From: Rhododendron vialii
Lineage: Eukaryota > Streptophyta > Magnoliopsida > Ericales > Ericaceae
DNA: 64,000 nt
Assembly: GCF_030253575.1 (NCBI RefSeq)
Contig: NC_080569.1
Coordinates: 24,794,001-24,858,000 of the forward strand
Direction: 5' to 3'
Shown here: positions 24,763 to 35,507 of the stretch, one piece after another
How the letters are laid out: every line of letters begins with the position of its first letter
Position numbering within the stretch: position 1 is the stretch's first letter
Position numbers and translations under genes: made by a program
The notes under the pieces: generated by a model
The model's database searches: none
The model's input: only the letters and a program-made list of their open reading frames with translations
What the model was told of the DNA's origin: nothing

Positions 24763-25874
24763 TGACCGCGTCGCTCCGTGTCAAAAATAAATTTATAAAA
24801 GCTTGGAGTTAACTTCTACTCCGTAGAATAGTGGTCAAGACCGAGTGTCGATCCGCAGGGACAAATTGGCTAAGTTACTATAATTCGATCAACTTCTAGA
24901 TTAATTCGGAAAAGTAAAGATTGATTGGTTGAATTGTTTTGAAGAGCTAATTAAACTAAAGAACAATTTAATTAAAAGATTTAGAAACGATAGAGGAAAA
25001 TATCTAGGGTTTCGAATTCACCCCGACCGCGTAACAACAATATGCATAGGCTAGGTTTATTTATTCGAATCAAAAGAGATTATCGCTAGGGCTTGCAAAC
25101 CCTAACGATAATCATCAAGAAAATAATCGGGTTGTTAAAAGGTATAAACTATCCCATAGCACGGACCGTCTCTCAGTTAGCACGATCTGGCAACCTAACG
25201 GCACGATCCGTCTTACGAGCATAATCTATCTCAGAACTCCAACCACAATCAGTGAAAACCATTGCAAAACTATGTATTTGAAATCTAGAGTACAAATACT
25301 TAATCGATATAAAGAATTAAAATCAATTCATTCAATTGAAACGAAAAGGATTCTGAGTTTTACAATCGATCCGAAAAACAAACTAAAACCCATGCATAAA
25401 AGAGGTTACTTGGCGCGAAGTTTCATCTTCCCCCTAGACAAGGGGTTTAGCCGGCCATGGGAATGGAAACCATAGCAGTATGGATTGATGAAATCATAGT
25501 CAGAATGCTAGAAAATCTACTGATCCGGTCGAGAACCCCACGCCCAGAACTGCCGCTGATCACGTCCAAAAAGTGCCGCAGCCGACTGTGTTAAAAACCC
25601 TTTTTCTTTTTCTTTTTGTAATTGCGGCAGCTGACTTTTCTTTGCCAGGCCCTAATATAGATAGAGTTATTACACCTTAGGTCCTTTGACTTTGGAACAT
25701 GCTTCAAGTTGGTCTCTAAACTTGTTAAAGTTTGCACTTTAACTCATTAAAATGTCAAGCCTCCAAGTATCTACAAACACAAGAAACGCATCACTAATCT
25801 CCAAATAATAATATAAATGGACTTAACAAGGCATAAATTAGAAGGATTAAATGGGTGCTTTTCAGCACCTATCA
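24763..25874 (-). repeat. 5' LTR of the Gypsy element
   Basis: 1112-bp direct repeat partner of 15610-16721. The tRNA-Asp-type primer-binding site adjoins its inner edge at about 24738-24762. Confidence 0.95.
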
Positions 25875-26005
25875 CCGGCCGAGTTGCAATTTAATAGTAT
25901 CTCCCCATTGTCGATCAAGTTAAGCAGTGAATGCAAATTCTATTAGTTTACGGATCGAAACATTGGACTGAATCAATAAACATCTTCACTGAATTTGAAA
26001 GGCTG
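25875..26005. repeat. Duplicated upstream block, copy 2, right part
   Basis: Continues the block broken by the Gypsy element. GTTGCAATTTAATAGTATCT and GTTAAGCAGTGAATG match 14510-14625 closely. Confidence 0.75.
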
Positions 26006-28384
26006 AGTTGTGGCTGTCGAAGGCTGGATGGAGGGCTCCAGTGGTTGAATCTGCGGTTTAGTTTGATTATGGTTTTTTGGGGGTTTGGGTGGTGGACAGG
26101 AGTGTTGGGGGTTCAGGAGGTTGATGCTGGTGGTGCAGGGTCAGAGGAGGCGGTGGCCGGTGATGGTGATGGACTGCGTGTGGCAGACGTTGTGGGGTTA
26201 GAGCATCCACATCTCATCCTCAGCCTTTGGCTAACTTTGCATCGTCTTTCTGCCACTGTCTTTTGCTTGTTTTCTTTTAATATCTACTATGATTGGGGTA
26301 TAATTTTTATGTCACTTCATTCTTCTCAGGGGAATCATAAAATTATATAAGTATGTTAAAGCTTTTTTTTGTATTGGCATAGAGAAAATTATAAAGATAG
26401 GAAAGGAAGATAGACTTAATAAGGAATCAACCCAAATTGAAATAGGACAAACAAGTCCAAAATACAGAAGATTAGGCCTAAACATGAATATTGAGGAACA
26501 GTAGCAGAAAACATCGTAGCAGTTAGTGTGAGGTAGCAGTAACAGCATCGAAAGACGGAGAGACTTATTTCTGCTGTGAACAAGTTTTTTGCAGATTCGT
26601 GCAATTGCAGTCATTCGTTTTCGCAATCAATGGTTGAGATTGCTTTTCAATTTTGACCGGTAAAAATTATTTTTTACCGGTCAAAATTGTTTTTCAATTC
26701 GGACCGTCAAAAATACTTTGAGCGCACGCGCTTGGGCTCTGTAAACCCACTTTTACTGTATCCTCCGTAAAAAAGATATTCTCCGCAAGAAAATAGCTGT
26801 TTGATATAGATGCTAAAGATCGTCTCGTATTCTCGTCTATATTGGGAGGGAATCAACAAAAGTGGGCAGTACTTGGGGTTCAAAGTGGTTCAAAGTTGTG
26901 GTGGTGGAGACCGGAGAGACACTGCTTGTGGAGGGAGACGGACAATGGTGTGGCTACAGTGCAACATTTCTGTAAATCTCTCCACTATAGGGGTGTGATA
27001 TTTTATAATACTACTAGCATTTAAAATGATATTTGGATTCTTTTATATGGGGAGTTTTCTTGTGGGTACATTTGCTTTTTAAACTTGAATTCGTAGCCAC
27101 CCACATATCCATTCTTAGTTTTACAGGTAAATAAGTGAAATTATTCTTTTATCCTTCCATGTTAAAAAAAGACAATTGATCTTGGCCCGCCCCCGTGCGG
27201 GAGCTAAATCCAGGTCTCAGGTCCGTTAATCCAATCATTATAATCTTGCCAGTATGCAAGTATGCCTCTTGCGCCTGTGATCTGGGCGGGCTCCTAGATC
27301 GGGAGTTTGGGTTAAGTGTGTGTATGTGTGTTTAAGATGGTCCTCATACCCCTCTCTAGTTAGCAATTGCCTAGTAGAGATGGTAAGTAAAATTACTCTC
27401 TTCCACTTCTGTGTTAAAATATATATATAGACACACACACACTTGCTGACAATTTGTATGCTCTGGTTTGATTCTTTCTTTGCTTTTTCACAAATGAAGC
27501 CTGCCATGTAAAACATCTATCTTTCGGTAAATAACATGTCAAAGCACAAAAGTCATCACATCGCGATTTCCTCATTTCTTACAGGATTGGGAACGCTCTC
27601 TCTCTCTCTTATCTTGCAACTCTTCTGCAAGGCCTCTCTCTCCCTTTTATCTTCGTTAAGAGTTATTCTCTCTCCATTGTCTTGCAACTCTTCTGCAAGG
27701 TCGGAGCGGCACTAGGTCAAGCAGGGTGACTAGACCCCCAGCTGCAACTTCCGCCTTATGGCCCTCTACCCGTTTACAGAGTAAAGGAAAAAGAAAACGA
27801 TACCTATGGAACCGGCAAAAAATAATATCCAACAAACAAGTAATTTGCAATAAGGATTCTAAATAACACGGGTCACGTACCATACCAGCCGTTGCATAAG
27901 AAGATTTTAGACATCCAATAGCAATATCCATATATGTGAAAGCACTTTCCGATAATGGCCGTTTTCATACGGCGATTTTAGAAACTTGTTTGCAACCAAA
28001 TATGAAGCACAACCAGATGTACCCCCTTCCACCCAAATTCAATAAAAGGACGAGGCTGCAAAGCAGTTCTACACAGCTTTAAGATCATAAAGGCCTAAAA
28101 TCAACAAAAAAGAACTGATCAACAATCTCAACCACTTGCCGATAAAAAATAAAAAATAAAAAAAAATAAAAACAATCTCAACCACTCTCAACTTCAGAGT
28201 TTTGAACAAAACTGATATTTAATAAAGCCCGAAAGACTTTGAAGTAACTAGGCACCACAATCCATCTTTTTCACACAGCACAATCTAAGCCTACCATGAT
28301 CTTGTCACAAACTCCAGACATCTCAGTTTCTTGGATGGGCTTCCTTCTTCTAAACATATCCAGCTTGCCCCATCTTCTATCTGC
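26006..28384. other. Intergenic region with small repeats and a strong hairpin
   Basis: No gene is supported. Contents: a G-rich stretch at 26030-26200; a perfect palindrome at 26648-26689 (separate entry); AT/AC microsatellite at about 27417-27441; and a 68-bp-spaced repeat of CTTGCAACTCTTCTGCAAGG at about 27613 and 27681, each able to form a small hairpin, beside short CT runs. The part near 28250-28384 should be the 3' UTR of the stress-protein gene. Confidence 0.5.
26648..26689. repeat. Perfect inverted repeat, 19-bp arms
   Basis: Arms CAATTTTGACCGGTAAAAA and its reverse complement are separated by 3-4 bases. A partial third copy (TTTTTCAATTCGGACCG) follows directly. It may be a miniature fold-back element or the remnant of one; no flanking duplication is evident. 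Confidence 0.7.
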
Positions 28385-31300
28385 TCAAGAAGCTTTCTCC
28401 GGCTCTACAACACACAACATTTATGATTCAATCAATATTCACCTAAACCAGTAAAACAAACATAAGTTCGCATTCCAAATTTGCCAAGTGGTGAAATATA
28501 TATTTGCATAGTAGATAAGGAACAATAAATAGTGAAGAATCTAGCCCGACAGAACACTCAAGAATTCTCAAACGTATCCGTTGCATTGCTCAACACATTT
28601 TAATTAAGTTAAACAGAATTAGCCATGACAATAACATTTTCCAACTTGTTTGGGACAATGATATGCCATATTCCAAATTTTGGTAATAAGGAGTAACATG
28701 TTAGAAAGCCTCTAAGAAGTGTAGAATCTGTAGATTACATAGTAGTTTCTTTGTCATAGATATCTAAGAAATGTTGGGCACGTTACAAAGAGAGTATTGG
28801 ATACGTGTCGGAATTAAGATTTGAGTATTATAAATACGTGTTCAAGAATTGTCTATGTTCGACACAAGTCGAACAGACATGCCACCTTTCAAGTGTCTGT
28901 GCTACTTAGCATGCAAGTAGAGTCCTGCTTTATTTTAATAGACATAGCATAGACCACAAGAAATATAAAACCCATAATTTTGTGCATTCTAAAGAATCAT
29001 CAGTCTTGTTTTGGTTGGTTATTATGGCTCCACCCCTTTCTCCTTTTCATCTGCTCTGTGTAAGCATAGTTGTTCAAATTGTACGATTCACGGCATGTAT
29101 CATCTGATTGGATACAATTCAGTGGGTCATCGATAGGAATAGGTTTCATCTATCGGAAATCATTGTGAATCGTGGGTGAATTGTTCCATTTAGTGATTTT
29201 GATTTCGGCTCTTTTTTGCATTTATTTGGTTAGGAAAGGGTTCAATCTAACTTTTTAAGATCATTATATGTCATCTTCTGTCTCTGTTTCTAATCTTACA
29301 AATATATTTCTCTATTGGAAAAGTATTCTAGGTAAACAGAGAGGAAAAATATTTAAGAGTTAAGAGAAAAATCCATATGCAATGGGACTCCTAAAGAGTA
29401 AAGACTGATGAAAGGTTTATTTTAACTCTTTTAAATATGTCCCACAAAAGGGTAATATTAGGACTCGCGGATCCACATCTCTTGCAAGTTGCCCTAGAAG
29501 CAATTGTCTTAGCTATTAGACCACTAAATTATCAATTCATTATTTTAAAAAAGTTCACTAAGGCCAAAAAAAAGGGGTCATTTTTACTATGTATATTTGT
29601 CATCCCAATGCATAAACATACTTTTCTATACACTTTAGATAGCATTGCCAAATTGGAGAAATACATGGATCGGAGCAACACACGAGATTCTATTGAGCAC
29701 CACATCGATTCTCAAGACAACAATGAAATCTACATCCTGATTCCTGCACGCTACTAGCTTGTCCTAAAGACCTCCTCCATGCAATTTTAAACAAACAGCT
29801 TGCAAACGTAAGTTGAGTAACGGATCACCTATTGAGATGCATATGGAAATCAGTTTTCAGTTGCAAATGAAAAACTTGATTGCAAAGCTGACCCCCAGCT
29901 GAGGAAAACAGAGGGAAAAGCCCCAAAGTTTTACAACCTAAACCCCTGGATTTGGAATCAAAAGAATACAAACCTGAACATGTGTTTAACGCCATTCCCT
30001 TAGGTCACGAGTAAGGGTAAACTAACTATAAAAAACATCTCAGACGTTCTGCTTCCCTCCACTCATCAGAAGCAGGCTTTCAGGCAACAAAAAGAGCGTG
30101 AAGACGCTATTATTGCACCAACTTGGTAGGGGTTGCGAACTAATGCAAAGGGCAACTGGAGTTCAATTGCTCTAAGCCTCTAACTAGCATGGAGAGAGAA
30201 CAATTGAAGCAACAACTCCTTCCACAACACACAGGGCGATAAACTACTACACTATGCATACAGCTGATACCAAGAGAGATTTAAGCTAGAAACATAGAAA
30301 GCAAAACCTGTGGGAATGGAAACAAACAGAACAGAACTTCAAATCAGCTAATTAACTTTCTAGCAGTACTGGTAAAACAAAACAATTTCTGTATATCAAT
30401 CGCAAAATCCACACCCCATTGGCCAGTATGTGGAAAGTGTATAACAATAGGTGAAAATATGTTGAAAAGTATGCAATGCGTATAGACATATGTATATATG
30501 CGTGTGTTTTTATCTATGCTTTTATATTATCTGTCACTATCAGTATTGTAAAAACTAAAAACTGCTACCCTATATTTTTTTCTCCCTTCTTTCCTATTTT
30601 CACATCTAGAATTTATTAGAGATTAATCTCAATCGAAGATTCTCCTCCTTCCCTCTTTTGAACAATACTATTTGCACAGGCGTTATGTGTGCATGGGCCT
30701 CTAGTATGTATATATGCATGCACCATTTGCACCTTATCAGCAAGATCCTTAAGTAAATAGAACCGTCTGAGAATCACATTTCTTCTGATCAGCACAAAGT
30801 CGCAAACTTCTCAGCAATCATCAATCCAAAGGGGGATATAAAGCAACAACAGAAAACAATCACAAACCAATAAATTCCAGTAATCTCAATTAAAGATTCT
30901 CTGAACTCTTTTGCCTAATACTATTTGCACACGCATTGCGTGTGCCCGGGCCTCTAGTATATGTATACATGTATGCACTATTTGCACCTTATTAGCAAGG
31001 CCCTTAAGCAATACCACCGTCTGATTATCACATTTCTTGCACAAAGTCATAAACTTCACAACAATCAGCAATAAAGCAACAATGGAAACCAATACCACAA
31101 ACCAAGTAAATTCCACACCAAACAACACAAACCCAAAAAAATATAAAAAAAAATAAATAAATAATTCAAATACCCGTTTGCTTATCAGATGCATCATGAT
31201 ACTCCGTCCCCTCCTCTTCCACCGCCGCCGTGCCATCCCCACCAACACCACCTTCCTCCTTATCATCATCAGGGTACCTCACAACCACCACAGGACACAC

Positions 31301-31858
31301 ACAGTGATTTACACAGTAATCACTCACACTCCCCAACCTGCCCCCCTTCCCTTCCCTCCTCGAAGCAGCAGCCCCGAAACCTCTGCTCCCCATGATCACC
31401 GTGCTCAGCCCCAGCCTCTCCACCTCCAAGCACAGCCTCTCCTTCATATCATGATCCTTCACTATGTGTATCTTGAACGGTATCCCGGCCTCTGCCAGCG
31501 GCCGGGCCAAATCACTCGCCTTGGACGCCGTGAACGCGTCGAAATTGTCTTCCAGCTCCTGCCGCGACCGCTCCTCCGTGTCCTCTTCCTCGACGGCGCC
31601 CCAGTCGGCGCCGTAGAGGACGGAGGTGGGGCGGACGTGGAGGAGGATGACGGCGTCGTTCTGGCGGAGGTAGTTCTGGACGGCCCACCTCACGGCGTGG
31701 GCGCTTTCGTCGCTCAGATCGACGGCGATCGCGATCCGGCGGTGGGCCCGGGATGTGGGCGTGCCGGATTGGGGGAGCGGGTAGCGAGGGGAGACGGGCT
31801 GGACGAGGATTGCGGAAGGTGGGTTTTGGGTTTCGGGAGGTTTCTTGGGAGATGCCAT
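28385..31858 (-). CDS. Universal stress protein, PHOS32/PHOS34-like
   Basis: Exon 1 is 31858-31174. A GT after ACGG (31173-31172) and an AG before AGCCGGAG suggest a 20-nt last coding exon at 28404-28385, giving 234 residues ending in EPEKAS. Without splicing the frame stops two codons later at 230 residues. The USP fold is clear: RIAIAVDLSDESAHAVRWAV (41-60), VILLHVRPTSVLYGADWG, and the nucleotide-binding signature GSRGFG (157-162) followed by GRLGSVSDYCVNHCVCPVVV (173-192). The loop between the glycines carries a short Arg/Gly insertion. The N terminus has the proline-rich SGTPTSRAHRR segment of the PHOS branch, whose members are phosphorylated on microbial elicitation. It probably binds ATP in the cytosol. 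The C-terminal tail is acidic. Exon 1 is GC-rich against its surroundings. The gene is certain; the last exon is inference. Confidence 0.85.
30515..30704 (+). mobile_element. Helitron-like 3' terminus, copy 1 (decayed)
   Basis: A degenerate stem-loop at 30674-30692 (GCACAGG..TGTGTGC) is followed by GGGCCTCTAG, ending in CTAG just before T, the Helitron 3' pattern. A possible 5' end reading TCTATGCTTTTATATTA near 30515 is only suggestive. Confidence 0.4.
30865..30957 (+). mobile_element. Helitron-like 3' terminus, copy 2
   Basis: A perfect 8-bp stem, GCACACGC-ATT-GCGTGTGC (30927-30945), is followed by CCGGGCCTCTAG and then T. This is the classic hairpin plus CTRR end of a Helitron. The surrounding 30865-31075 resembles 30610-30830, so the end is present twice in tandem. 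No Rep/helicase frame is present; the 5' end is not identified. Confidence 0.5.
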
Positions 31859-33780
31859 TGATGATGGATGAATTGCAGTAGTTTGGGATGATGATCGTTG
31901 TGCCGTGGGAATGATCGAAGTTGGGGTGGGGTTTTCTGGAAAAGATGACGGTGCGTGCGATTGGGTGAGGTTGAGTCCAGGTACAGAAGTTTTTCAGTGC
32001 CTGTTGAGTACACTCAACCGACGTGGCGTCCGTTGGACATATTCGGATCGCTCAAAAGTGTTTCAGAAGATCCGAATTAAAAATAATGTGGCAATCATCC
32101 TGACACTTAAAACTTTCGCGTCCAGGTAAGGTTCTTGAGAAAATCTTGTTCACAGAACAACTGTAAACAAATGTTTACGAAACTCGCGTGAATAATTTTT
32201 TTAAAATTCAGATCATTGTTTGTCGAAACGGAGGATTGAAATCTCATTGTTCCATAAATAGGCTGTTTGTCGCTATTCCGGAAATAAGTTTTCACAAAAT
32301 TTGACGTAAATGGCTAGGCCCAATCTACCGTAAAATTAATGCCATGCATGGAACGGATAAGAAGATGGGAGAAAATTGATAGGAAAATAGTAGGAGAATA
32401 AATTTACTTTCACAAAATTTATTTTAAATCTTTCTTTCTTTCTTTCTTTTCCTCTCTCTTCAAACCAAACAATAGAGGAAAAAATATTTTAAATCTTTCT
32501 TTCTTTTCCTTCATTTTCCTTAATCCTTAAGTTTTAAACAAAGCTAAGTTTTTAATATATTAATTTTTTTCTATTTTTTTGTTTAGTTTTTATAAATTTT
32601 GGAATTAATTATTCATATCGATGAAAGAAATTAAAAAAATATAAAATGTGAATCAAAGTGGGAAATTTTTGATGTAAACAACACTAAATACAAAATACCA
32701 GTTGTTTGTAATTTTTTCACTGTTGGTGATTTTTCTATACTTTAGTCGTAATTTTTTATTTTTAAATTTCTGTTGTTGAGAAGATTGATTAATACAATAA
32801 ATATAATAACATTAATCTAATAAAATTCAGAAATGACAAACAAAAGCGTAGTATTATAATTTTAAGAAGTAAAACGGATTAGCCAGACCATTTGAACGAT
32901 TGGATCATGCAAGAACTCGCACTCGAGATGTGATGGACGACTTAGATCCGAAAAAAAATCCGATGGACGATTGGCGATGGAGAGTCAGAAAACCAAGCAC
33001 ACAAAGATCGTGGGGATGGTGGCGTTGCTGATGAATTTGTTGGGAGCTACTCTCAATTGTTTCGCAGACCGCCGTACCAGTCTCAAATCCCCTTGGTAAT
33101 GTGCTTCAAAATGTCTACTTCTCAAGACTGGATCTTCTGTGCCACAAAAACCCATGTGCTTCTCTGCCGAGGGTATTTCCACCATTGAATTGTGTGATTC
33201 TATGTTTTATATCCGGCGGTCGAAAAACCCTTTGGCGGTTTTCGGCACAGAGGAGATAGACCACTACTTCTACTTCTCTTCCTGCTTTCAACATTCTGTT
33301 TCTTACTATGACGAGATGATTAAATTCTACTAGTAGTAGCTTGGTTGAATTGGAAAGCTCAACCACAGGGGATGCAATATGGGTATATTTTTTATTTTTT
33401 TTCCCTGTTGGGTAACTAGGTAAGAGAGCTAACTTAAGGGGAGAAAGAAAAAAAAAATTTCTTTTGGATTTACCCAAAAAAAAAAAATTGTTTGGGTACC
33501 TTCAGCTCTTCGAAAAAGAGTGAGGGTACCTTCCAAAGCTAGAAGATAGAAAACAAAAGACAGCTAATTGATGCGAATTAAGAAACAAGATCTGGGGGCC
33601 CCTTTGTTGATTGGCAGGATTTTACATGACTTGGATTGCACATCCCGTGAGACTAAATTCTACTAGCTTTTTTGAATTCAACAATTGACGGATGGATTAA
33701 TATAGGTAGGACAACCCATCCATAAAACATGGGAGGTACAATACCTTATTTTTTTGAAGATCCAACACCTTGGGATGTAG
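31859..33780. other. Upstream region of the stress-protein gene and AT-rich spacer
   Basis: This includes the 5' UTR and promoter of the stress-protein gene. CTTT-rich microsatellite runs lie at about 32427-32452 and 32495-32510. The rest is AT-rich apart from the small frame at 32977-33099. Confidence 0.45.
32977..33099 (+). CDS. Short hydrophobic frame, possibly a broken membrane-protein gene
   Basis: A 40-residue frame starting MESQKTKHTKIVGMVALLM, with one hydrophobic stretch (about 11-29), then CFADRRTSLKSPW. It faintly resembles the N terminus of plant DUF1218 membrane proteins but no downstream exon was found. Most likely a remnant or chance frame. Confidence 0.2.
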   Translation: MESQKTKHTKIVGMVALLMNLLGATLNCFADRRTSLKSPW

Positions 33781-35063
33781 TATTTGCAAGGTTTTAAATA
33801 TCAACTGATACGTAACGGTTTTCGAGCCTTTCGATATTGATACTGTTACGCATTTAGACCACTATATACTGGTAGGATGGAAAGTCGAAATGTGTATCGG
33901 CCGTATCGGTCCGTTCCAATTCACGGACCGCTTCATGGCTGGTACTCGACCATTACAATTGATTCCTGTCGATACTGTTACACCGTGAACGTTACCTTTC
34001 TAGGCCCCCTACCGGTTTTAATAGTTATTCTTTGCGATTTTATATCCCTGGTTTAGCACTGGACCGATGATCCATTATGTCTTTAAGAGAATAGATCTAA
34101 TAGATCTGCCACTGCTAACAAACAAGTGAACAACAAAGTTAAGGTGGAAAATACTTAACAGAGGAAAATTGGATGCCTTTACCTGTTACTAGAAGGTGGG
34201 CACGCAATATTTGTGTGCACATTTTTAGGATGAGTGGGAATAGTGGGGTGGTGGTTTTAAATTGATTACTATTTTGCCCATAGCAATTATATAATGGCAG
34301 TTAAAAATGGTCACAAATACTTAATTTGGGGCAATTATAAAAATCACTTTTGTGACGGGCTTAAAAAATGAGGGATACCAAACTGGTGCTCTCCTACCAT
34401 ATATTAGAATGTATATCAAGTTATTATAGATAGCTAAGTAATTGGTTAATCTTTGGAGTGTGTCCTCGTATGGAAGTTTTGCTCTTTGAACACTCCAGGC
34501 ATATCCAGTGAAGGATGGGAACTTCCTCTGTGTTAGACTAAATTTCTTGGAGGGTTTCAACCTAAAACCGATTGGCTATAGGTGGAGTAGCCTCTAGAAT
34601 TTATTAACCAAGTTTAGGTGACTTAAATGAGCGATGTGGGACAAGTGAGAAGTCTAACACTCTGCATGTCTATTTGACCTAAACAGTTGCTCTAGGTCAT
34701 CTCTCTCCAATTTAGAATGGGGAATGGGGATGACTAAAGTAGCAGATATGAAACGTAAACCACTGGTGGCAAATATGCCAGATTGAATCCTTCGAGAGAG
34801 AGTGCGTATAATTCTTCTAAAATTCATGTATGTGACTTTGACACTAAACTGCACAGGGAATTTTAAAGATTAAACAAAGACTTATCGAAATTTATTAATC
34901 TTGTCAACCTCTTTTTTCTTTAACTTCTTCATGTTGAAACCGTGTTTAGCTACCTAGCAGAAAAAGGAGGGAAACGGATACGCGATTTTACTCATGATCC
35001 CATGATGATTGAATTATTTGTCGCCTAATCAACATGTCAATTCAGAGTTCACATCGGTAAAAC
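33781..35063. other. Non-coding stretch
   Basis: No gene is seen. At 33790-34015 a GTATCGG/CGATAC-rich block lies between two copies of GGTTTTAA. It may be an old repeat but shows no inverted ends. Confidence 0.4.
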
Positions 35064-35507
35064 TAAGGGTCATCATTTAGCCCGAAGGCCCGCGACCCGC
35101 CCAAAGCCCGCCCGCCTTTTACCCGGCCCGAGCCCGTAAAACAGGCGGGCTAGCCCGGCCCGTAGTTTGTAATGGGCGGGCTCGGGCCTATGAATTTTTA
35201 CTCGGCCCGCCCGTAGGCTAGGCCCGTGAGCCCGCCCGTGGTACCCGCCCAAAAGCCTGCCAACAGGCTCGCCTATTAGCCCAAAATCCCACAAAACCCT
35301 TTCTTTTTTCCCTTGGTTTAGTTTTGCCCAAGGAAATTTAAGCCCGCCCGTTGGCCCGCCGGCCCGTCAATTGGGCTAGCCCGGGCATGGGCTTTAATTT
35401 ATGGTAGGTAGCCCGGCCTGCCAAAAAGAAAAAGCCTGGTCGGCCCGGCCCGTGAGCGGGCTTGAGCAGCGACTTGGCGGGCTGGGCCGGCCTGATGATG
35501 ACCCTTA
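35064..35507. mobile_element. hAT-type MITE with GCCCG-rich body and 8-bp duplications
   Basis: 444 bp bounded by the 8-bp direct repeat GGTAAAAC at 35056-35063 and 35508-35515. Ends are TAAGGGTCATCA and its exact inverse TGATGACCCTTA. The body is a dense set of GCCCG/CGGGC words forming further imperfect palindromes. Eight-base duplications point to the hAT superfamily. There is no transposase frame; open frames inside are by-products of base composition. Confidence 0.9.

Larger units (their letters stand above)
15610..25874 (-). mobile_element. Near-whole young Ty3/Gypsy LTR retrotransposon (fossil), non-chromodomain type
   Basis: A 10265-bp element flanked by CCGGC at 15605-15609 and 25875-25879. 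Parts, read on the minus strand: 5' LTR 24763-25874; a primer-binding site next to it whose GCCGTTGCCGGGGA core is complementary to the 3' end of tRNA-Asp; gag frame 24481-23765; pol frame 23761-18977; a long non-coding stretch 18976-16722; a purine-rich tract TTGGGGAGTG; 3' LTR 15610-16721. The LTRs are both 1112 bp and differ at about one site, so insertion was recent, of the order of tens of thousands of years at usual plant rates. Domain order protease, RT, RNase H, integrase without a chromodomain, with tRNA-Asp priming, suggests the Athila/Tat (OTA) branch. It looks whole or nearly so, with at most about one break. Confidence 0.93.
28405..31173 (-). other. Proposed 2.8-kb intron or 3' region of the stress-protein gene
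   Basis: No other gene is supported within it. It holds two Helitron-like 3' ends (30704 and 30957) in a tandemly duplicated segment and a weak tRNA-like SINE head near 29455-29530. The open frame at 29437-29757 has no recognisable motif. If the last exon proposed above is wrong, this is intergenic sequence. Confidence 0.45.

Noticed and set aside
29455-29530. tRNA-like sequence on the minus strand
   Set aside because: A-box-like and B-box-like words are present but no cloverleaf can be drawn. At most it is an old SINE head.
29437-29757. 106-residue plus-strand frame within the stress-protein intron
   Set aside because: No recognised motif, AT-driven composition and no coding context.
31178-31861. 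227-residue frame antisense to the stress protein
   Set aside because: It is the mirror of a GC-rich coding exon; composition keeps the opposite frame open. It has no domain.
33790-34015. GTATCGG-rich block between two GGTTTTAA words, considered as a transposon with duplications
   Set aside because: No inverted ends were found, and the putative duplications differ and are low complexity.
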